From: Zopfochytrium polystomum
Lineage: Eukaryota > Chytridiomycota > Chytridiomycetes > Chytridiales > Chytridiaceae
NCBI GenBank assembly: GCA_025765615.1
Contig: JAIVFJ010000084.1
Location: 124,001-188,000 of the forward strand
DNA length: 64,000 nucleotides
Reading direction: 5' to 3'
Position numbers and translations under genes: made by a program. The notes below the pieces were generated by a model that saw only the letters and a list, made by a program, of their open reading frames with translations, had not been told where the DNA came from and made no database searches. Shown one piece after another: positions 12,571-23,849 of this stretch (within the stretch, counting starts at the first letter, position 1; each line of letters opens with the position of its first letter).

Positions 12571-13949
12571 ATTGTGGCGAGCCTTGGCGTGGGGCGCCAC
12601 TTTTATGGACAAGGAAGAAAAAGGTCCAGGTTGTTCAGCGGGTTCTCCATATTTTTTTTTTTTCTCTTATTTTTCTCGTCATTTCGAAAATCGCAAAGCA
12701 CCTGTGGTGGCATGAAGTTTTGGTGGGAAAAGCGTGGGCGGGCTGTGGTGGCGGTTTATGAGTGTGGAAAGAAGGGTGTTTGGGAGGGTGGTCTTTCGCA
12801 GCGTGGTAGCGCACTCTCAGTTTTCTTCGATGGAAAAAACCTCTTCCCGTAGTCTGTTCTTCTCCTTTTATTTTAGTTCCATGTTCTATTTTTTTTCTTC
12901 TTTTTTTTCGCCTCTCGTCCTCCCCACCTTCCCCCATCTGTCAATCACGAAGTGCGCATTCGTTCATTGTTCTGTAGTCCTGCACGATCTCTCTTCCTCC
13001 TTCACCCAGTTTCGTCTCACTACCCACTCGCCACTCCCCCTCTTCTCATCATCATTCTTACCTCAACCCTCAACCGTGCGCGTTGCATATTGTCTCCTTT
13101 CCCATATTTTCTCTTTCCCTTTCAACCCCAAAACGCGTGACAACGAGTGCCCCCGACTTGTTTCCATTTGTCCAAACACATTTGCTCCACACATTTATCA
13201 TTCCCACCTTCACCATTTTTATCCCCCACTCCGTATTTGGTTTTTTTTTTGTTATATTTCTTTTTTTTTTTTTTCATCCGTGTTACGTTCGAATTTCCAA
13301 GGTTTTTTCCTTGTTCAGTTTTTTGAAAACAAACAAACAATCAAAATCCGTCCATCCGCTCAGCTGGAATTTGGTTTTTTTCGCTGTGCACCCCCCTTGT
13401 TGCGCGCATGCAAGTTCTTGATTTTTTGTTTTTTTTTTTTAATTATTATTCCACGCAGCCGGAGCTGCGTGATGGGAAGAGTGTAATGCCACGCAGGAAT
13501 GGCAGGAAGCCAAGATCCTTGACAGAACCCAAGTACGTTGCCGCACACAGGCCACCCCAGCCGCTAACCCATCGGTAAGGAAATAAAGGAAAGGCAACAC
13601 AACAAGTTCTTGTTTCGCGCTGTCGGCGCTCAGAATGAGGGAAATCGTACCTGGAAGGTTGAGGGCGTTGACAAGGAGGACGGCCGGAAGACGTGCAATT
13701 TTTTCCTTTTTTCGTCCGATTGATATAGGGTGAGCGTTGGAGCCCAAACAAACAAGCGGATATGCTGCGGGGTTACCGTATCTACTCCTGCGCTTCGCGC
13801 AGCCCGGCGCACTGCACGTCGACATCGCTCCCCCGCCCTCACCCCCTCGGCCGCAGCGACAACACCCGTCTTCCCCAACTCCCTTGACCACTCCTACCCA
13901 TGAGTCACTAACATGAAAAAAAAAAAAAAAAAAAAAAAAGTCCGAAGGA
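12571..13949. other. Intergenic region, pyrimidine-rich on the plus strand
   Basis: It holds long T- and CT-rich stretches (12650-13440) that open spurious reading frames, and an A run at about 13917-13938 just before the carboxypeptidase start. No motif, repeat copy or RNA gene is recognised. It is likely the 3' UTR of the cyclin gene plus the promoter of the next gene. Confidence 0.45.
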
Positions 13950-16259
13950 ATGGCTCCTCTCGAACGGGCCGGCGCCGCCGCCCTCGGCGGCTTCGTCCTC
14001 GCCTCCTGGATCCTCGCCGCCGCAACCGCAATCACCTCCGCCACCACCGCCGCCGCTTCGCTGCGCGATCGGCCTCTGCAGGATCCGATTCTGCCGTTCG
14101 GTGCGGGCGGCGGCGGCGGTGACGGTGACGACAGCGATGCCGCCGCGGGAAGCGCGGCCCCTCATCGTGCCACCGGATCGTGTCAGCGGTGTGGCCTATT
14201 TCGGAGAACGGCGAGGAGGTTAGACACCCCGCCCTGCTTGCTTTGTTTACGAATCCTGTTGTCGTGCGTTTATGCGTCCGGGTGGTGCGGGAAGCGCTAA
14301 CACCACCCACCTTTTCTTTTTTTTTTTTTTTTTTTTTGATTCAGCGGAACTGGACCACACTCTCCCTCAACCACCTCCCCGACTACGCGCTCCACATCCA
14401 CCTGAACACATTCACCGCTACCGTCGAGAAACCGATATGCGACACGGTGAAGCAAATGGCGGGGTACTTTGAGACCGCGAACGGGTTTCTCTTCTTTTGG
14501 TTCTTTGAGTCGCGCGGCCCGGCGCCCGCGGAGGACCCGACGATTCTTTGGCTGAACGGGGGACCGGGTTCGTCGTCGTCGGTCGGGTTGATGATGGAGC
14601 TCGGGCCGTGCAGGGTCTCCAAGGACGGATCGGATACTGTCGTGAATCCGCATTCGTGGAATAGCGGTGCGAATGTGATCTTTCTAGACCAGGCAAGGCC
14701 CGCTGTGGTTCGCCCAACCCCCCATTTTGTGCTTGTCTGCATAAATTACTAATCGGTCCCGCTCCACTCCCGCAAAAAGCCGGTAGACACGGGCTTCTCC
14801 TACGCCAAGCCCGGCCACAGCATCTCCGACACCGAGACATCGGCCCGAGACATGGACGCCTTCCTCCAAGTGTTTTTCCACCACTTCCCCGCGTACGTCG
14901 CCGCGCGCGACTTTCACGTGTTTGGCGAGAGTTACGCGGGCCATTATATCCCGGCCGTCGGGAAGGCGATTTTGGACAATAATCGGACGGAACAGGAATA
15001 ACCCGTTTCGCGTGCAGGTTCCGCTCAATTCTGTTGGAATTGGTGCGTTTAAAAGCGTTTTTCCACGCATCCTTTTTTGTTCGGTCAATTAATCAATTAC
15101 TTCTTTGCTGTTCGGCTGTGTGTCCAGGGAATGGCTGGGTGGACGAAACGGAGCAGTCGAGACACTTTCCATCGATGTTGTGCGACGAAAAGTGTAAGGA
15201 GCTTGCGCGTATTCATCGATTCCTGGCACCAAAATAATGCTGTTTGCTAATTAAATATTTTTCCCCCTCTTTTACGCAGACGGGCCGTTTGCGACCGAGG
15301 CGGAATGCAAGGCCATGGCAGACAAGTACCCCACGTGCCAAAGCCTCGGTCGGACTTGCGCCAACACCCGGTCGCGTGCGGCCTGCGTGGTTGCAGCTGC
15401 GTACTGTGATGCAGCGTTCGCACTTCCGGATACTGTGCGGCGAAATCCGTTTGACTTGCGGCAGGAATGCGAACCGGGAACGGAGGTTTTTTGCCCTCCA
15501 TTTTTTTTTTTCTGACTCTTTTATTTATCCCATGCATTTGCTCTAACGACTTTTTTTCAATTTGCTGAATTTCAACTGTTGATCCCCCTTTCATCTTTTT
15601 CAATCGGCAGTGTTACCCGATATTGACTGACATTGCGACGTTCTTGAACCTGCCGCACGTGCAGGAATACTTGGGCGTCAACAAGACGTTTGAAATGTTT
15701 AGCAGCACTGTCGCTGCACGATTTCTGTTCACTGGCGACGGCGCGCTTCCGTTTTACAGCCATGTAGCAACTCTTTTGGAATCTGGGGTCCGGGTCCTGA
15801 TTTATGCCGGGGATGCGGACTATGTTGTAAGTTTCGATTTGTTTTCGAGAGAATTTCTAGTGCAAGTTCTGACCACGACGTTACACTGCTTTCGCACTTT
15901 GGTGGTTTCGCAACAGTGTGAGTATGAATACCCTGTGGTTGCTTACCCCTCTGTAACAAAATTTGAATATCCTCATTCGTGCAACTTTTTTTGCAGGCAA
16001 CTGGTACTCCAACATCGGCTGGCTTTCCCGACTAGACTGGAGCGGCAAAGACGGCTTCCGCCAGGCGACGCTCGCGCCCTTTGTGAGCCCCTCCACGGGC
16101 CTCGTCGCGGGCGAGTTCAAGTCGTTCGAGGGCCTCACGTGGATGAAGCTGTACGAGGCCGGTCACATGGTGCCGTACGACCAGCCGGTCGAGTCGCTGG
16201 ATATGCTGAGGATGTGGCTGGCCTCGGGGAAGGTTGAGAAAGCGGGGGAGGAGTTGTAA
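13950..16259 (+). CDS. Serine carboxypeptidase (peptidase family S10), secreted or vacuolar
   Basis: Removes C-terminal residues from peptides in the vacuole or secretory pathway. Exons: N-terminal part to about 14217, then 14345-14692, 14780-15042, 15128-15193, 15280-15485, 15611-15826, a candidate single base at 15917, and 15997-16259. Family landmarks in order: [18 protein letters not shown], oxyanion-hole [16 protein letters not shown] joined to PVDTGFSYA, the nucleophile elbow [17 protein letters not shown] with catalytic Ser, [10 protein letters not shown], the catalytic-Asp region [10 protein letters not shown] joined to CNWYSNIGW, and the catalytic His in [13 protein letters not shown] hydrophobic stretch after the proposed ATG (residues 9-35) suits a signal sequence, but the frame linking it to the catalytic part is unclear. 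The intron after FLDQ has a GC donor. A +1 frame break lies near 15000, between AILDNNRT and the GIGNGW exon. Catalytic residues are intact. Confidence 0.85.
14693..14779 (+). other. GC-AG intron inside the carboxypeptidase gene
   Basis: The donor reads CAG|GCAAGG and the acceptor CAAAAAG|CCGG. Only this junction yields the family-conserved run in which Gln of FLDQ is followed directly by PVDTGFSY. The intron is 87 bp. Confidence 0.7.
15827..15996 (+). other. Candidate one-nucleotide exon (T15917) between two introns
   Basis: The flanking exons need exactly one extra base to restore the family sequence DYV-C-NW. Within the gap, GTAAGT...CAACAG (15827-15916) and GTGAGT...TTGCAG (15918-15996) are two normal-looking introns of 90 and 79 bp that leave only T15917 between them. 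T plus GC gives the Cys codon. The alternative is a single intron plus a missing base in the assembly. Confidence 0.5.
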
Positions 16260-16543
16260 GCCGGGGGGGCAGTCGAGCTCCTTTCTTTTCTTTCCTTTTT
16301 TTTTCTTTTTCTGGTTTTTTTGGATTTTGATCTTTTGAGTTTTCGTTTGTTACATTGTAAATGTTGTGTTTGCCGAAGTGGACAGAAAGCGGCAATAAGC
16401 TTTTTTTTTTTTCTTTTTTTTTTGGGGGGGAGACTTTGGATGGACACTAAAGATTGGAAGAATAAAAAGCAACTTGTGGACCGCTTCCGGCACAAATAAA
16501 AAAAAAAAATTCCACCTCATTAAGGGCAGGATCAAGTGGGCGG

Positions 16544-16929
16544 TGTAAACAGTCTACTCTCAGTCAGGGAGTGGAAGGAGTGAATGAGGTGGAGATGTGT
16601 GTTTGTGGGTGGTCCTTCTCCCCAACTCAGAGAGAAGAGAAAAAACTCTGTTACGAATAAGTATAATGATGATATGCATGCTATAATAGTTGCTAGGTGA
16701 GTGTGACCCTATATTATCTGCTTGAGCAGAGGAGGAGGAAAACTGTTTGCACCTGGTTTCCTTTTCACTTAACACTCAGAGTATTTGTCAACAGTGCAAG
16801 CCATCACCCAGGTCTGCATTGGCAGCAGCTCGCTCTCCCATGGGCATTGTGAGAACGATAACTGGCAGTCACAATTGGTTTGGGTCCATCTTGTGCCTCT
16901 TACTACTAACCAGTCAGTTCTGCCTCACA
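16544..16929 (-). mobile_element. Solo LTR (same family as 48579-48991 and 55481-55894), minus orientation
   Basis: It starts TGTAAACAGTCTAC on the plus strand and ends CAGTTCTGCCTCACA, the reverse complement of the LTR copies at 48.6 and 55.5 kb. It is 386 bp against 413-414 bp for the others. GTGGGC occurs just outside both ends, but two extra G bases separate it on the left, so the target duplication is imperfect. Small open frames inside it also occur in the other copies and are not taken as genes. Confidence 0.65.
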
Positions 16930-17590
16930 GTGGGCATTAGTCCAGTGAAAAAAACTTGTAATGGAAAGCCGAGAGAAATAATTGTCGTTGGACCCAGCCA
17001 CCACCTCCTGGCGCAGGCCTCACAGAAGGAGTCCTATTATGAACTAGAAAATATGCGTGACTTGCCGTTTTAAAGAGGAAGCTAAGTAGGAGATCTTTGT
17101 ATCAAATCTAGCCGCAGTGTCAAGCGGCGGGGGAACTATAGTTCGACTCTATACTAGGACTCCCACATTGTGAGTACTACTTAACGGTCTGGCAGTGGCA
17201 CTTGCCTAATAGAGGGAATGTGGCATCCTGCTACGCTCTACTCAACCATCCCTCAGGACAGGTACTTAATCTTCCACCATCCTATAAGCAGATGACCATA
17301 CACAATTGTATTCAATATCCCCATCCATGCGCAAGCAAGGCCGACATAGTGGCATAACCCAAGGGCGACAGAAGGTCAACCACAAGTAGTCTGGCAGAAT
17401 GCCAACTCCGCAAGAGTGCAGAGAGTCCAAAGAGATTAAGGGTGGCTCAGGCTGTGTTATAGGAGGCTCATAGGGAAGGGGAAAGGGGAGTTTCAGAAGA
17501 AACAAATCTAATTCCTTGGAAATGGCATTGATTGAAGGTTGGGTTTGTAAAGATAGGTGGGATTTCAAGATTAGGTAAACTAATAAACAA
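16930..17590. repeat. Diverged dispersed repeat (R2), related to 54240-54530 and 35090-35170
   Basis: A core near 17112 (AGCGGCGGGGGAACTA) recurs at 35122 and 54285 within similar surroundings. A later stretch around 17490-17540 (AACAAATCTAATTCCTTGGA, then ATGGCATT) matches about 54470-54510. The copies are diverged and I cannot define ends or coding capacity. Confidence 0.45.
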
Positions 17591-17939
17591 GGTAGCTCTC
17601 AAGATACACGGACCATACTTGTAACGCAAGAGCCGAAGGGAGCCCTTCGCACTATCAAAGATAGTGAAATAATCGCATTTAGAGCTACGAACTTGAAAAA
17701 TTAGTCTGATTAATTAGTCTACATAGTAGAAAAATTTAGAAAAATTATGGGAATGACCAGAATCAATCCCTCTTTTAGATAGGGTCACGTGTTAAATATA
17801 AAGTGAATGATGTGTTAGATGTAGCATATGAGAGCTTGTTGAGAACCTAAACTATGACCAACACCCTATGTGAGATACTTGAGAATCTCAAATAAGGCGC
17901 CTCTGCGGACTTGCTAAAGGCACAAGCACTCAGCTCAAT

Positions 17940-18015
17940 GCCAGGCAAAAAGCATAACACTGGTGGGATTCAAACCCTGGGACTTAGCGCACCACCACAT
18001 CTGACCAAAAAATGT
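17940..18015 (-). repeat. tRNA-like Pol III promoter remnant (B-box)
   Basis: On the minus strand GGGTTTGAATCCCACCA is a good T-arm/B-box, and TGGTCAGATGTGG about 25 bases upstream resembles an A-box. No acceptor stem closes around it, so it looks like a tRNA-derived SINE head or decayed tRNA rather than a working tRNA gene. Confidence 0.35.
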
Positions 18016-18590
18016 CCAGGCCAATACATTTAGTACATCTGTTATGTTTGTGGCATAATTGGATTAAGTTTCTTGCTGTCTGTCTTCGACACTGTCCGCC
18101 ACAGTCATCCCCAATAATCATTGTCCACCACTCTGACGCACCTCCGCAAAGAAGCTTCCACCGGAAAAGTCATTATGCCGAAGAGGGTTCTGACATGCGT
18201 TGCACATCTGTCTCCACCCTAGACAGGCTTCACTTTCTTCATGGATCCACGCGAGCTGCACTGGGAACGACCTCCTATGTAGACAGACTGCTCTGCCTCC
18301 AACAGGGGAGCGGTCTGCCCCACCAAAGCTCATTCATGGACCAACCTAGTGACAGCTCTGTCTACACCCCAGTCCCTCACGTTGCTCCTTCAATCCATTA
18401 AAACACAAGTTCCTCGCTGCCTGCTCGTTGCACTCTAATTCAACTTCACAACAATAATGTAATCAATCATTAAAAAAAACCAGCTCCAGAAATTAACCAG
18501 GATCCAGCCACCACTTTGGAGGCTTTGAAAAGTTTTTCCATGTCAGCTGTTGGTGTATCCTTTAGGGGTCACTTGAAGGATTGGTTGTGA

Positions 18591-19569
18591 TGTGAGACCG
18601 TACTCACTCCTTTGACCCTGGGATGTCAGGAACAGGGCAGGACAGGACAAGGCAGACAAGGAACTGAGAGGAGTGATGATTGTATTGGAAACAATAATTC
18701 ACTTGAGGGATGGGACAGGTCCCCCCATCCCCCTTTTATACCTTTTGAGAGTCTTCCTTATCAAGACTCAAAGAAAGTTCCAGAAAGAGCAATTAGTAAT
18801 ACAATGATACCAATGACAACAAGACAAGTCAGGAAAGCAAAGAAAGTTCCAGAAGGTTCCACAAGGTTCCATGAAGGAATGTTCTAGAAGGTTCCAGAGG
18901 TTTCCAGAGGGTGATTCATAACAGTGGCGGACAACGACGCTGGCAGGCAAGCACCGAGGATCCTCACTCCAACACAGAGCTGGCAATGTCATACAGTCGT
19001 GTTGGGACCAGCTGCATTCCCCTACAGCCCTTAAGAGGCCCCACTAAGGGACCACGTACACACCCAGGTGTGTTCCAACTCTCACTACCCTCACCTAGTG
19101 AGCCAGATGAATTTGAAGGGATTCTGTATTGATGCCAAAGGGCAGAAATCTATTGAAGAAAAAAGGAAAAGAGAAATGGGCCAAAAACAGAGAGAGAAAA
19201 TTGACAAGTCAACCCCCTGACTTGAGCATTCACAACAAAGGCTCTTAGTCACCCAACCCTATGCATGTACGTGCAAGTGCCAAAATAAAGAATAATTAGG
19301 CAGGCGTGGGGTATGGCCTGTCAGGCTCCCCATCCCTTGGCAGTCAGGCAGCCTCTGTTAGTTACTGCAAAAGAAAATAAGTTGAGAAAACCCTGGTGCA
19401 ACGGAAAGTGTAAAGACAAAAGTAATAAAAGCGGGCCCAATAATAAAGACGGGTCAGCTGCAAATACACTTTGATAACGCCTTGGAAACTAAAGAACCAG
19501 GAATAATAATAGGGGGATTGCGAATAAAATCCCTAGACTTTATCACTGAGACCTCAGTGTAGTCTCACA
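18591..19569 (+). mobile_element. Dispersed element R1, copy A (TGTGAGAC...GTCTCACA), non-autonomous
   Basis: It begins TGTGAGACCGTACTCACTCC and ends GTAGTCTCACA, giving TG...CA ends with an 8-bp inverted repeat. Large parts are shared with copies at 22453-23497 (inverted), 47760-49150, about 54800-56020 and 56936-57232. It includes repeated AGGTTCCA-type motifs near 18840-18905. I see no protein domain. Size and ends suit a solo LTR or a MITE-like element; no clean target duplication is visible. Its right end abuts the broken S41 protease gene. Confidence 0.65.
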
Positions 19570-21480
19570 ATCACTGACCCCCTTGACTTGGCGCGCAGGC
19601 TGACCGCGGACGGGAAAATGGAGGAGGAGGACGAGGACGACGAGGTGTTGGAGGCGGAGAGGATGTACTGGATTTGCCGGAGCAGGGAGTTGAAGGAGGA
19701 GATGCGGCCGCCTTCGAAGGATAAGGGTTGGAAGGGCTTTGACGGGGTGGGACCGCCGTATTGCACGATTTTATGCCTAAGTATTCCCGCAGGATCTTAT
19801 CGTTCGTTCGGCAACAGGCAACAGGCATATGTCGAACCAATCATCAGAAAGAGGAGGGGCAGTGGGTAGCTCTTAGCATGAACAACGAAATCACAAAACG
19901 TTGAGAAAATTGCGCATGTCGACCCGCATCCTCCGTTACTTACTAAAGCTTCATTCTTGGGCGCCCAGCTCCTTCTCAGCTGCACGAATAATTTCTCGTT
20001 GAGGGGCAGATCAACCTTTCCGCTACAGTTGATTGTGAGTCGGTTTGAAAACTTTTGCTGAGTACCACAGCGGTCGAGTACCTGCCCAGACGAAAATGGA
20101 TCATCTGCGGTCTGGAACGATCGCTTCCCTTTGTCGTCCAGTAATGCGGAGAAATCGAATTCAGGCAGTGAGAGGTGTGCCTTCATCCTGATCAAGTCGC
20201 TTAGCATTTTGGTCGCTCGGACATCGTACATGACCCGAACCACTTTTGCGGATTTGAATAGGTATCGGATTATAGCCTGCCCGAAACAGATGTCGCTGCC
20301 ACCATTGCTCGTAACGTCGATGATGAGTCGCGTGGTCTCGGCTGCCTCAAGGTTCACAATACCGTTGACGGTGGAGTTCAGCAAGCTGTGATAAGAATCA
20401 TCCGCAGGGCTGAAGATTTTGAAGATCCACGCCCGTCTTGCCAATGACAGAAGCGCCGTTCATGTCGCCTTCGACACGGATCGCATTCTGTGGTGCTCCG
20501 ATGTTCTCTGCCGCGGCGAGGAGGATCCGTTGGACTGAGTCGTTTAAATCCTCGTAAGAAGGTTTAATTCGGCGCTCAGCTACCGGCAGTTTCGCGAGGC
20601 TGAAATCACCAGAACCGAGCCTGCCGATCATCGACGAGAGTTCCATCTGGGCCCATCTTTGAAAAGATGGAAGCTTGTACTCGGGAATAACCTCACCGAG
20701 GGCGGTGCTGCCACGCGCCTTCTCTAGCAGTTCCGGTGAACCAACCGGCATTATCGGCACTGCTTTTTTTTTATTTTATATTGTTCCTGCCCTGAAGGGC
20801 CAACGGGGAGAAAGCGCCATCAACAGTGAACCGTTATAGACTACATCCAGGTAAACCCACCCCATGCACTACGGACTTACAAGGTCATCAGGCATCTCCA
20901 CCGCACCACTCCTTGTGATTCAAGACCGTACTCTTCTTGTTGCCATCAACAGTTGGCATCAGATACCTAGACCCCCCATGCTTTCCCAGCTAGGCTCTTG
21001 TGAGGGGCGGCATTATCGGCACTGCTCCCGACCAAAATGAGCCGCCCCCAATAGTCGCAATCACAGAGTCCTTTCGCCAGAGTTTGCATTCCTTGTTGTA
21101 GAAATCGGTGACACTGACGACACATTACCATCGAATGAGACCAAGCCAGTTCGCCGGGATACCTGCAAGACAAAAATGAGGCCAAGCGAGAAAAGCGCCA
21201 ACCACCTTCTTCCGCTCACCCGAGAAAAAGCATTGCAAGGGGTTTTCCAAGAAGGCAGGGTGCTGGTAAGTGCTTGCGAGCAGCCCAACAAGGCGATCGG
21301 TTGAAAAATTCGACACCGTCGCAACGATACACAACCATTTTGGCCGCACTGCGACAAGCCAGACAAAAAGCACCGCGACTCTTCATTCAACAATGCAGAA
21401 CCTGTGAATGCTCGCTTCGAGCAGACTTGTCGCCAAATGCGCGTGATTCGTGTGCATCTGTGCATCAAGCACCTGGGACT
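19570..21480 (-). pseudogene. S41 (CPAF/IRBP-like) serine protease, interrupted by a SINE and truncated by R1
   Basis: Minus-strand fragments read ATIGGGSFWSGAVP, then MPVGSPELLEKARG, LPSFQRWAQMELSSMIGRL, and after an intron-like gap a block with LIIDVTSNGGSDICFGQAII and VSNGGCGSTCAIFS. The last carries the presumed nucleophile Ser and is typical of fungal secreted S41 proteases. A 243-bp SINE with 19-bp target duplication splits the coding exon at 20765-21007. The 3' part (PFQPLSFEGGRISSFNSLL, then a Ser-rich stretch) runs into the end of R1 copy A at 19569. Upstream fragments to about 21480 are less certain. With an insertion in an exon and a replaced C-terminus, a working protein is unlikely unless the SINE is spliced out. 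Confidence 0.7.
20746..21026 (-). mobile_element. SINE insertion with perfect 19-bp target site duplication
   Basis: CGGCATTATCGGCACTGCT occurs at 20746-20764 and again at 21008-21026. The 243 bp between them end, on the minus strand, in an A-rich tail (the plus strand starts TTTTTTTTTATTTTATA). Long duplication plus A-tail are the marks of LINE-mediated insertion. I could not identify the Pol III ancestor of its head. Removing the insert and one duplication restores the reading frame of the host protease exon. Confidence 0.82.
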
Positions 21481-22088
21481 CCATCGACATCGCTGTGAGC
21501 AGCGCGATTATGCTCGATTGCTCCTGTTTGGCCTAGACGAGAAAAACTGCGCCACGAATAATAATAAAACATGATGCAAGGTGTGGAAACACCAATTGCT
21601 TGGCCTGTCTACATCTTACGGCTGTCCAATACTGCACTATCGACGAGATCCCAAGAGCATAATCAACAAGCTGGCGAGCTCGCGGGAGGACAGACCCAGA
21701 CTGGCCCAGAAGAAATGAACGCCAACTCCAAGCATCGGCAGCCCAGGGACACCTCGAAGCGTATGATAATTGTCTCTCATTTGTCTCGATTGCTACTTCG
21801 TCAATCCCGCATCCACAGGACTATTGCCCGTTACTCCTGCGAGCCTTCACCGCTGAGGAAGGGAATCTCTTCTCTACTCGACCAGGGACCAGTAGCACAT
21901 CTCTCTTCACATCTCTCCTCATCGTACGTGTAATCAAAATGAAAATATGCGGTACCACTACGTTCACGACTGTTCCAAGATTCTTTCCAGTCTGAACTGC
22001 TACCCGCCATTTTCTTGAGTCAGTGATGGTGTGGGAAGAGGGCAAAAAGATACCAGAGTCAAAAACAGATGGCCTGGAAATGCTGTTG

Positions 22089-22176
22089 GCCCCAACGGTG
22101 ATTCGAACACCGATCGTCGCGATTTGTAGCCCGTGAGGGCTGAGTGCGACTGTCCTAACCGTTAGACGATTGGAGC
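22089..22176 (-). tRNA. tRNA-like gene, isotype unclear (enlarged anticodon loop)
   Basis: Read on the minus strand: acceptor stem GCTCCAA/TTGGGGC (7 pairs, one G-U), D arm GTCT-AACGGTTA-GGAC, anticodon stem GTCGC/GCGAC and T arm CGGTG-TTCGAAT-CACCG all fold. The anticodon loop has 25 nt instead of 7, as with an 18-nt intron, but positions 32-33 would be A-C rather than Y-T and the variable loop is only 3 nt. It may be an intron-containing tRNA of unusual form or a decayed copy. CCA follows partly in the DNA, by chance. Confidence 0.5.
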
Positions 22177-22452
22177 TTCTCACAATAAAATTAAAAATAA
22201 TATACAAACGTAAGATTAGCACTGCTTATGAATATCCAAACGAAGGTTTTGCCAGGTGCGCCTCTTTTTTTTTGTCCAACGTTCGCGGGCCTACTGAGGC
22301 GATGGAACTCACCCAAAAAAAAAAAAAGAAATAAAATAAAAAAGTTAATTAGCCCGGACCATCCACTGACCTCCGCGGCTGTGAAGGGCGCTTCGGCCCT
22401 TGATCACCACTCCCCAGCAGTTGAAGACGTGGTCAGTCGCGCTCCACCTGTA

Positions 22453-23497
22453 TGTGAGACTACACTGAGGTCTCTGTGATAAAGTCTAGGGATTTTATTC
22501 GAACAAGCATACCTGTCATAAAACCACAAGGATCAGGACCCCAATTATTTTTCCCAGTTTTTTTAGTTTCCAAGGTGTTAGCAAAGTGTATTTGCAGCTA
22601 ACCAGTTGTGGGTGGAATATCATCCACTTGGTTGGCAGGGCGGTCAGAGGACTTTAATTTCAAGGTGAGGGTAGTGAGAGGTGGTGCGTACCCCTCCATG
22701 CACACGGCCCCTTAGTGGGGTTCCTCTTAAGGGACGGTGGGTGGGGAGTATGGCTGGCCCACCCTCGGCTGTGTGGCGCCGTGGGCACTACACTGGAGTG
22801 AGGATCCCATAAGCTCGCCTGCTGCAACGACGGCGGTGGTGGTGACGACGATGCATCATCATCCCCACCTTCCTGTCCCTGCGAGGGTGTCAGGGGCAGT
22901 GCTCTACCGACACCTGCCCTCAATCCTGTTGCTGTGAGAGTGAGACGTGTGAGTACGAGTGCGATGCGATAAAGCCTGTTGGTTGAGTGATGGTGCTAAT
23001 GCAACCCAGTGGGGTGCATGTACGATTGTTGGTGTTTCTGCGTTTGAGTTCCCAACTGACAACCTTCTGACCCTACACAGTTGACCCCCTTCTCTCTCCT
23101 GCCCTTGTCGCTGGTGATGACAAGGGTTCCCCCAGCGCCGTATGGTGAGGGGTGCTTGGTCGTACCCTATCTGTCCCACTGCAGGGACAGAGGCTTGAAA
23201 GGTGGGGAAAAGGGAAAATAAGAGGAAAATGAGTAAAAATAAGAAGAAATAAAGGGTGTGCCCCTTGTGCTTTGGCCCATTCAGCACAAGGAACATGGGA
23301 TGCCCTTTTGATGCTGGGCATCAGCACTGAGTTACTGTGAAAGTAAGAATAAGTATTCAAACATAGGAATAGGGTAAAACCAATGAACTAACCAAGGAAG
23401 GATTTTTTAAAGAGTCCTCAACAACTCAATGGCCCATGAGATTAGGAATCTTTTATGCCCCGATCCAAGGGTCAAAGGAGTGGGTATAGTCCCACAT
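22453..23497 (-). mobile_element. Dispersed element R1, copy B, inverted
   Basis: The plus strand starts TGTGAGACTACACTGAGGTC and ends GGGTATAGTCCCACA, the reverse complement of copy A's ends. TGTA lies directly outside both ends, a possible short target duplication. It lies 276 bp upstream (5') of the tRNA-like gene at 22089-22176. The right flank carries GCCATTAGACGACTGGAGCT, which matches the acceptor/D-arm end of that tRNA-like gene in diverged form. Confidence 0.6.
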
Positions 23498-23499
23498 GT

Positions 23500-23813
23500 A
23501 GCCACGGGCCATTAGACGACTGGAGCTTTCACTGATAGGAGGCTTGAAAAATGAAACATCTTGGCTTCCATTGGCGACTCCGTCAAAGCTGGAAAACAGT
23601 GACAGAGCCAACACTGCTCCACCGTTTATGACAGACTCGCATCGGATACAAAGTTTTCTATTTGTGTTCTTGTTAGAACAGGATTCGCAAGTCGCTTTCT
23701 GGCAGATGCCCAACATACCATCAGTCAAAGCTTTTGAATATTCAAAAAATCGGACAGGAAACGGAAGTTTGCTCCTCGCTCACTCCGGTGCTCCTCTTTT
23801 TGAAGAGCTTTTC

Positions 23814-23849
<36 letters not shown>

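Noticed and set aside
12734..13486. 250-codon open frame of Phe/Ser/Leu composition
   Set aside because: It is a by-product of a T- and CT-rich stretch; no motif, and stops appear as soon as composition normalises.
18840..18910. Repeated AGGTTCCA words suggesting a CRISPR-like or regulatory array
   Set aside because: Spacing is irregular, copies are imperfect, and the stretch is internal to the R1 element and recurs in its copy E.
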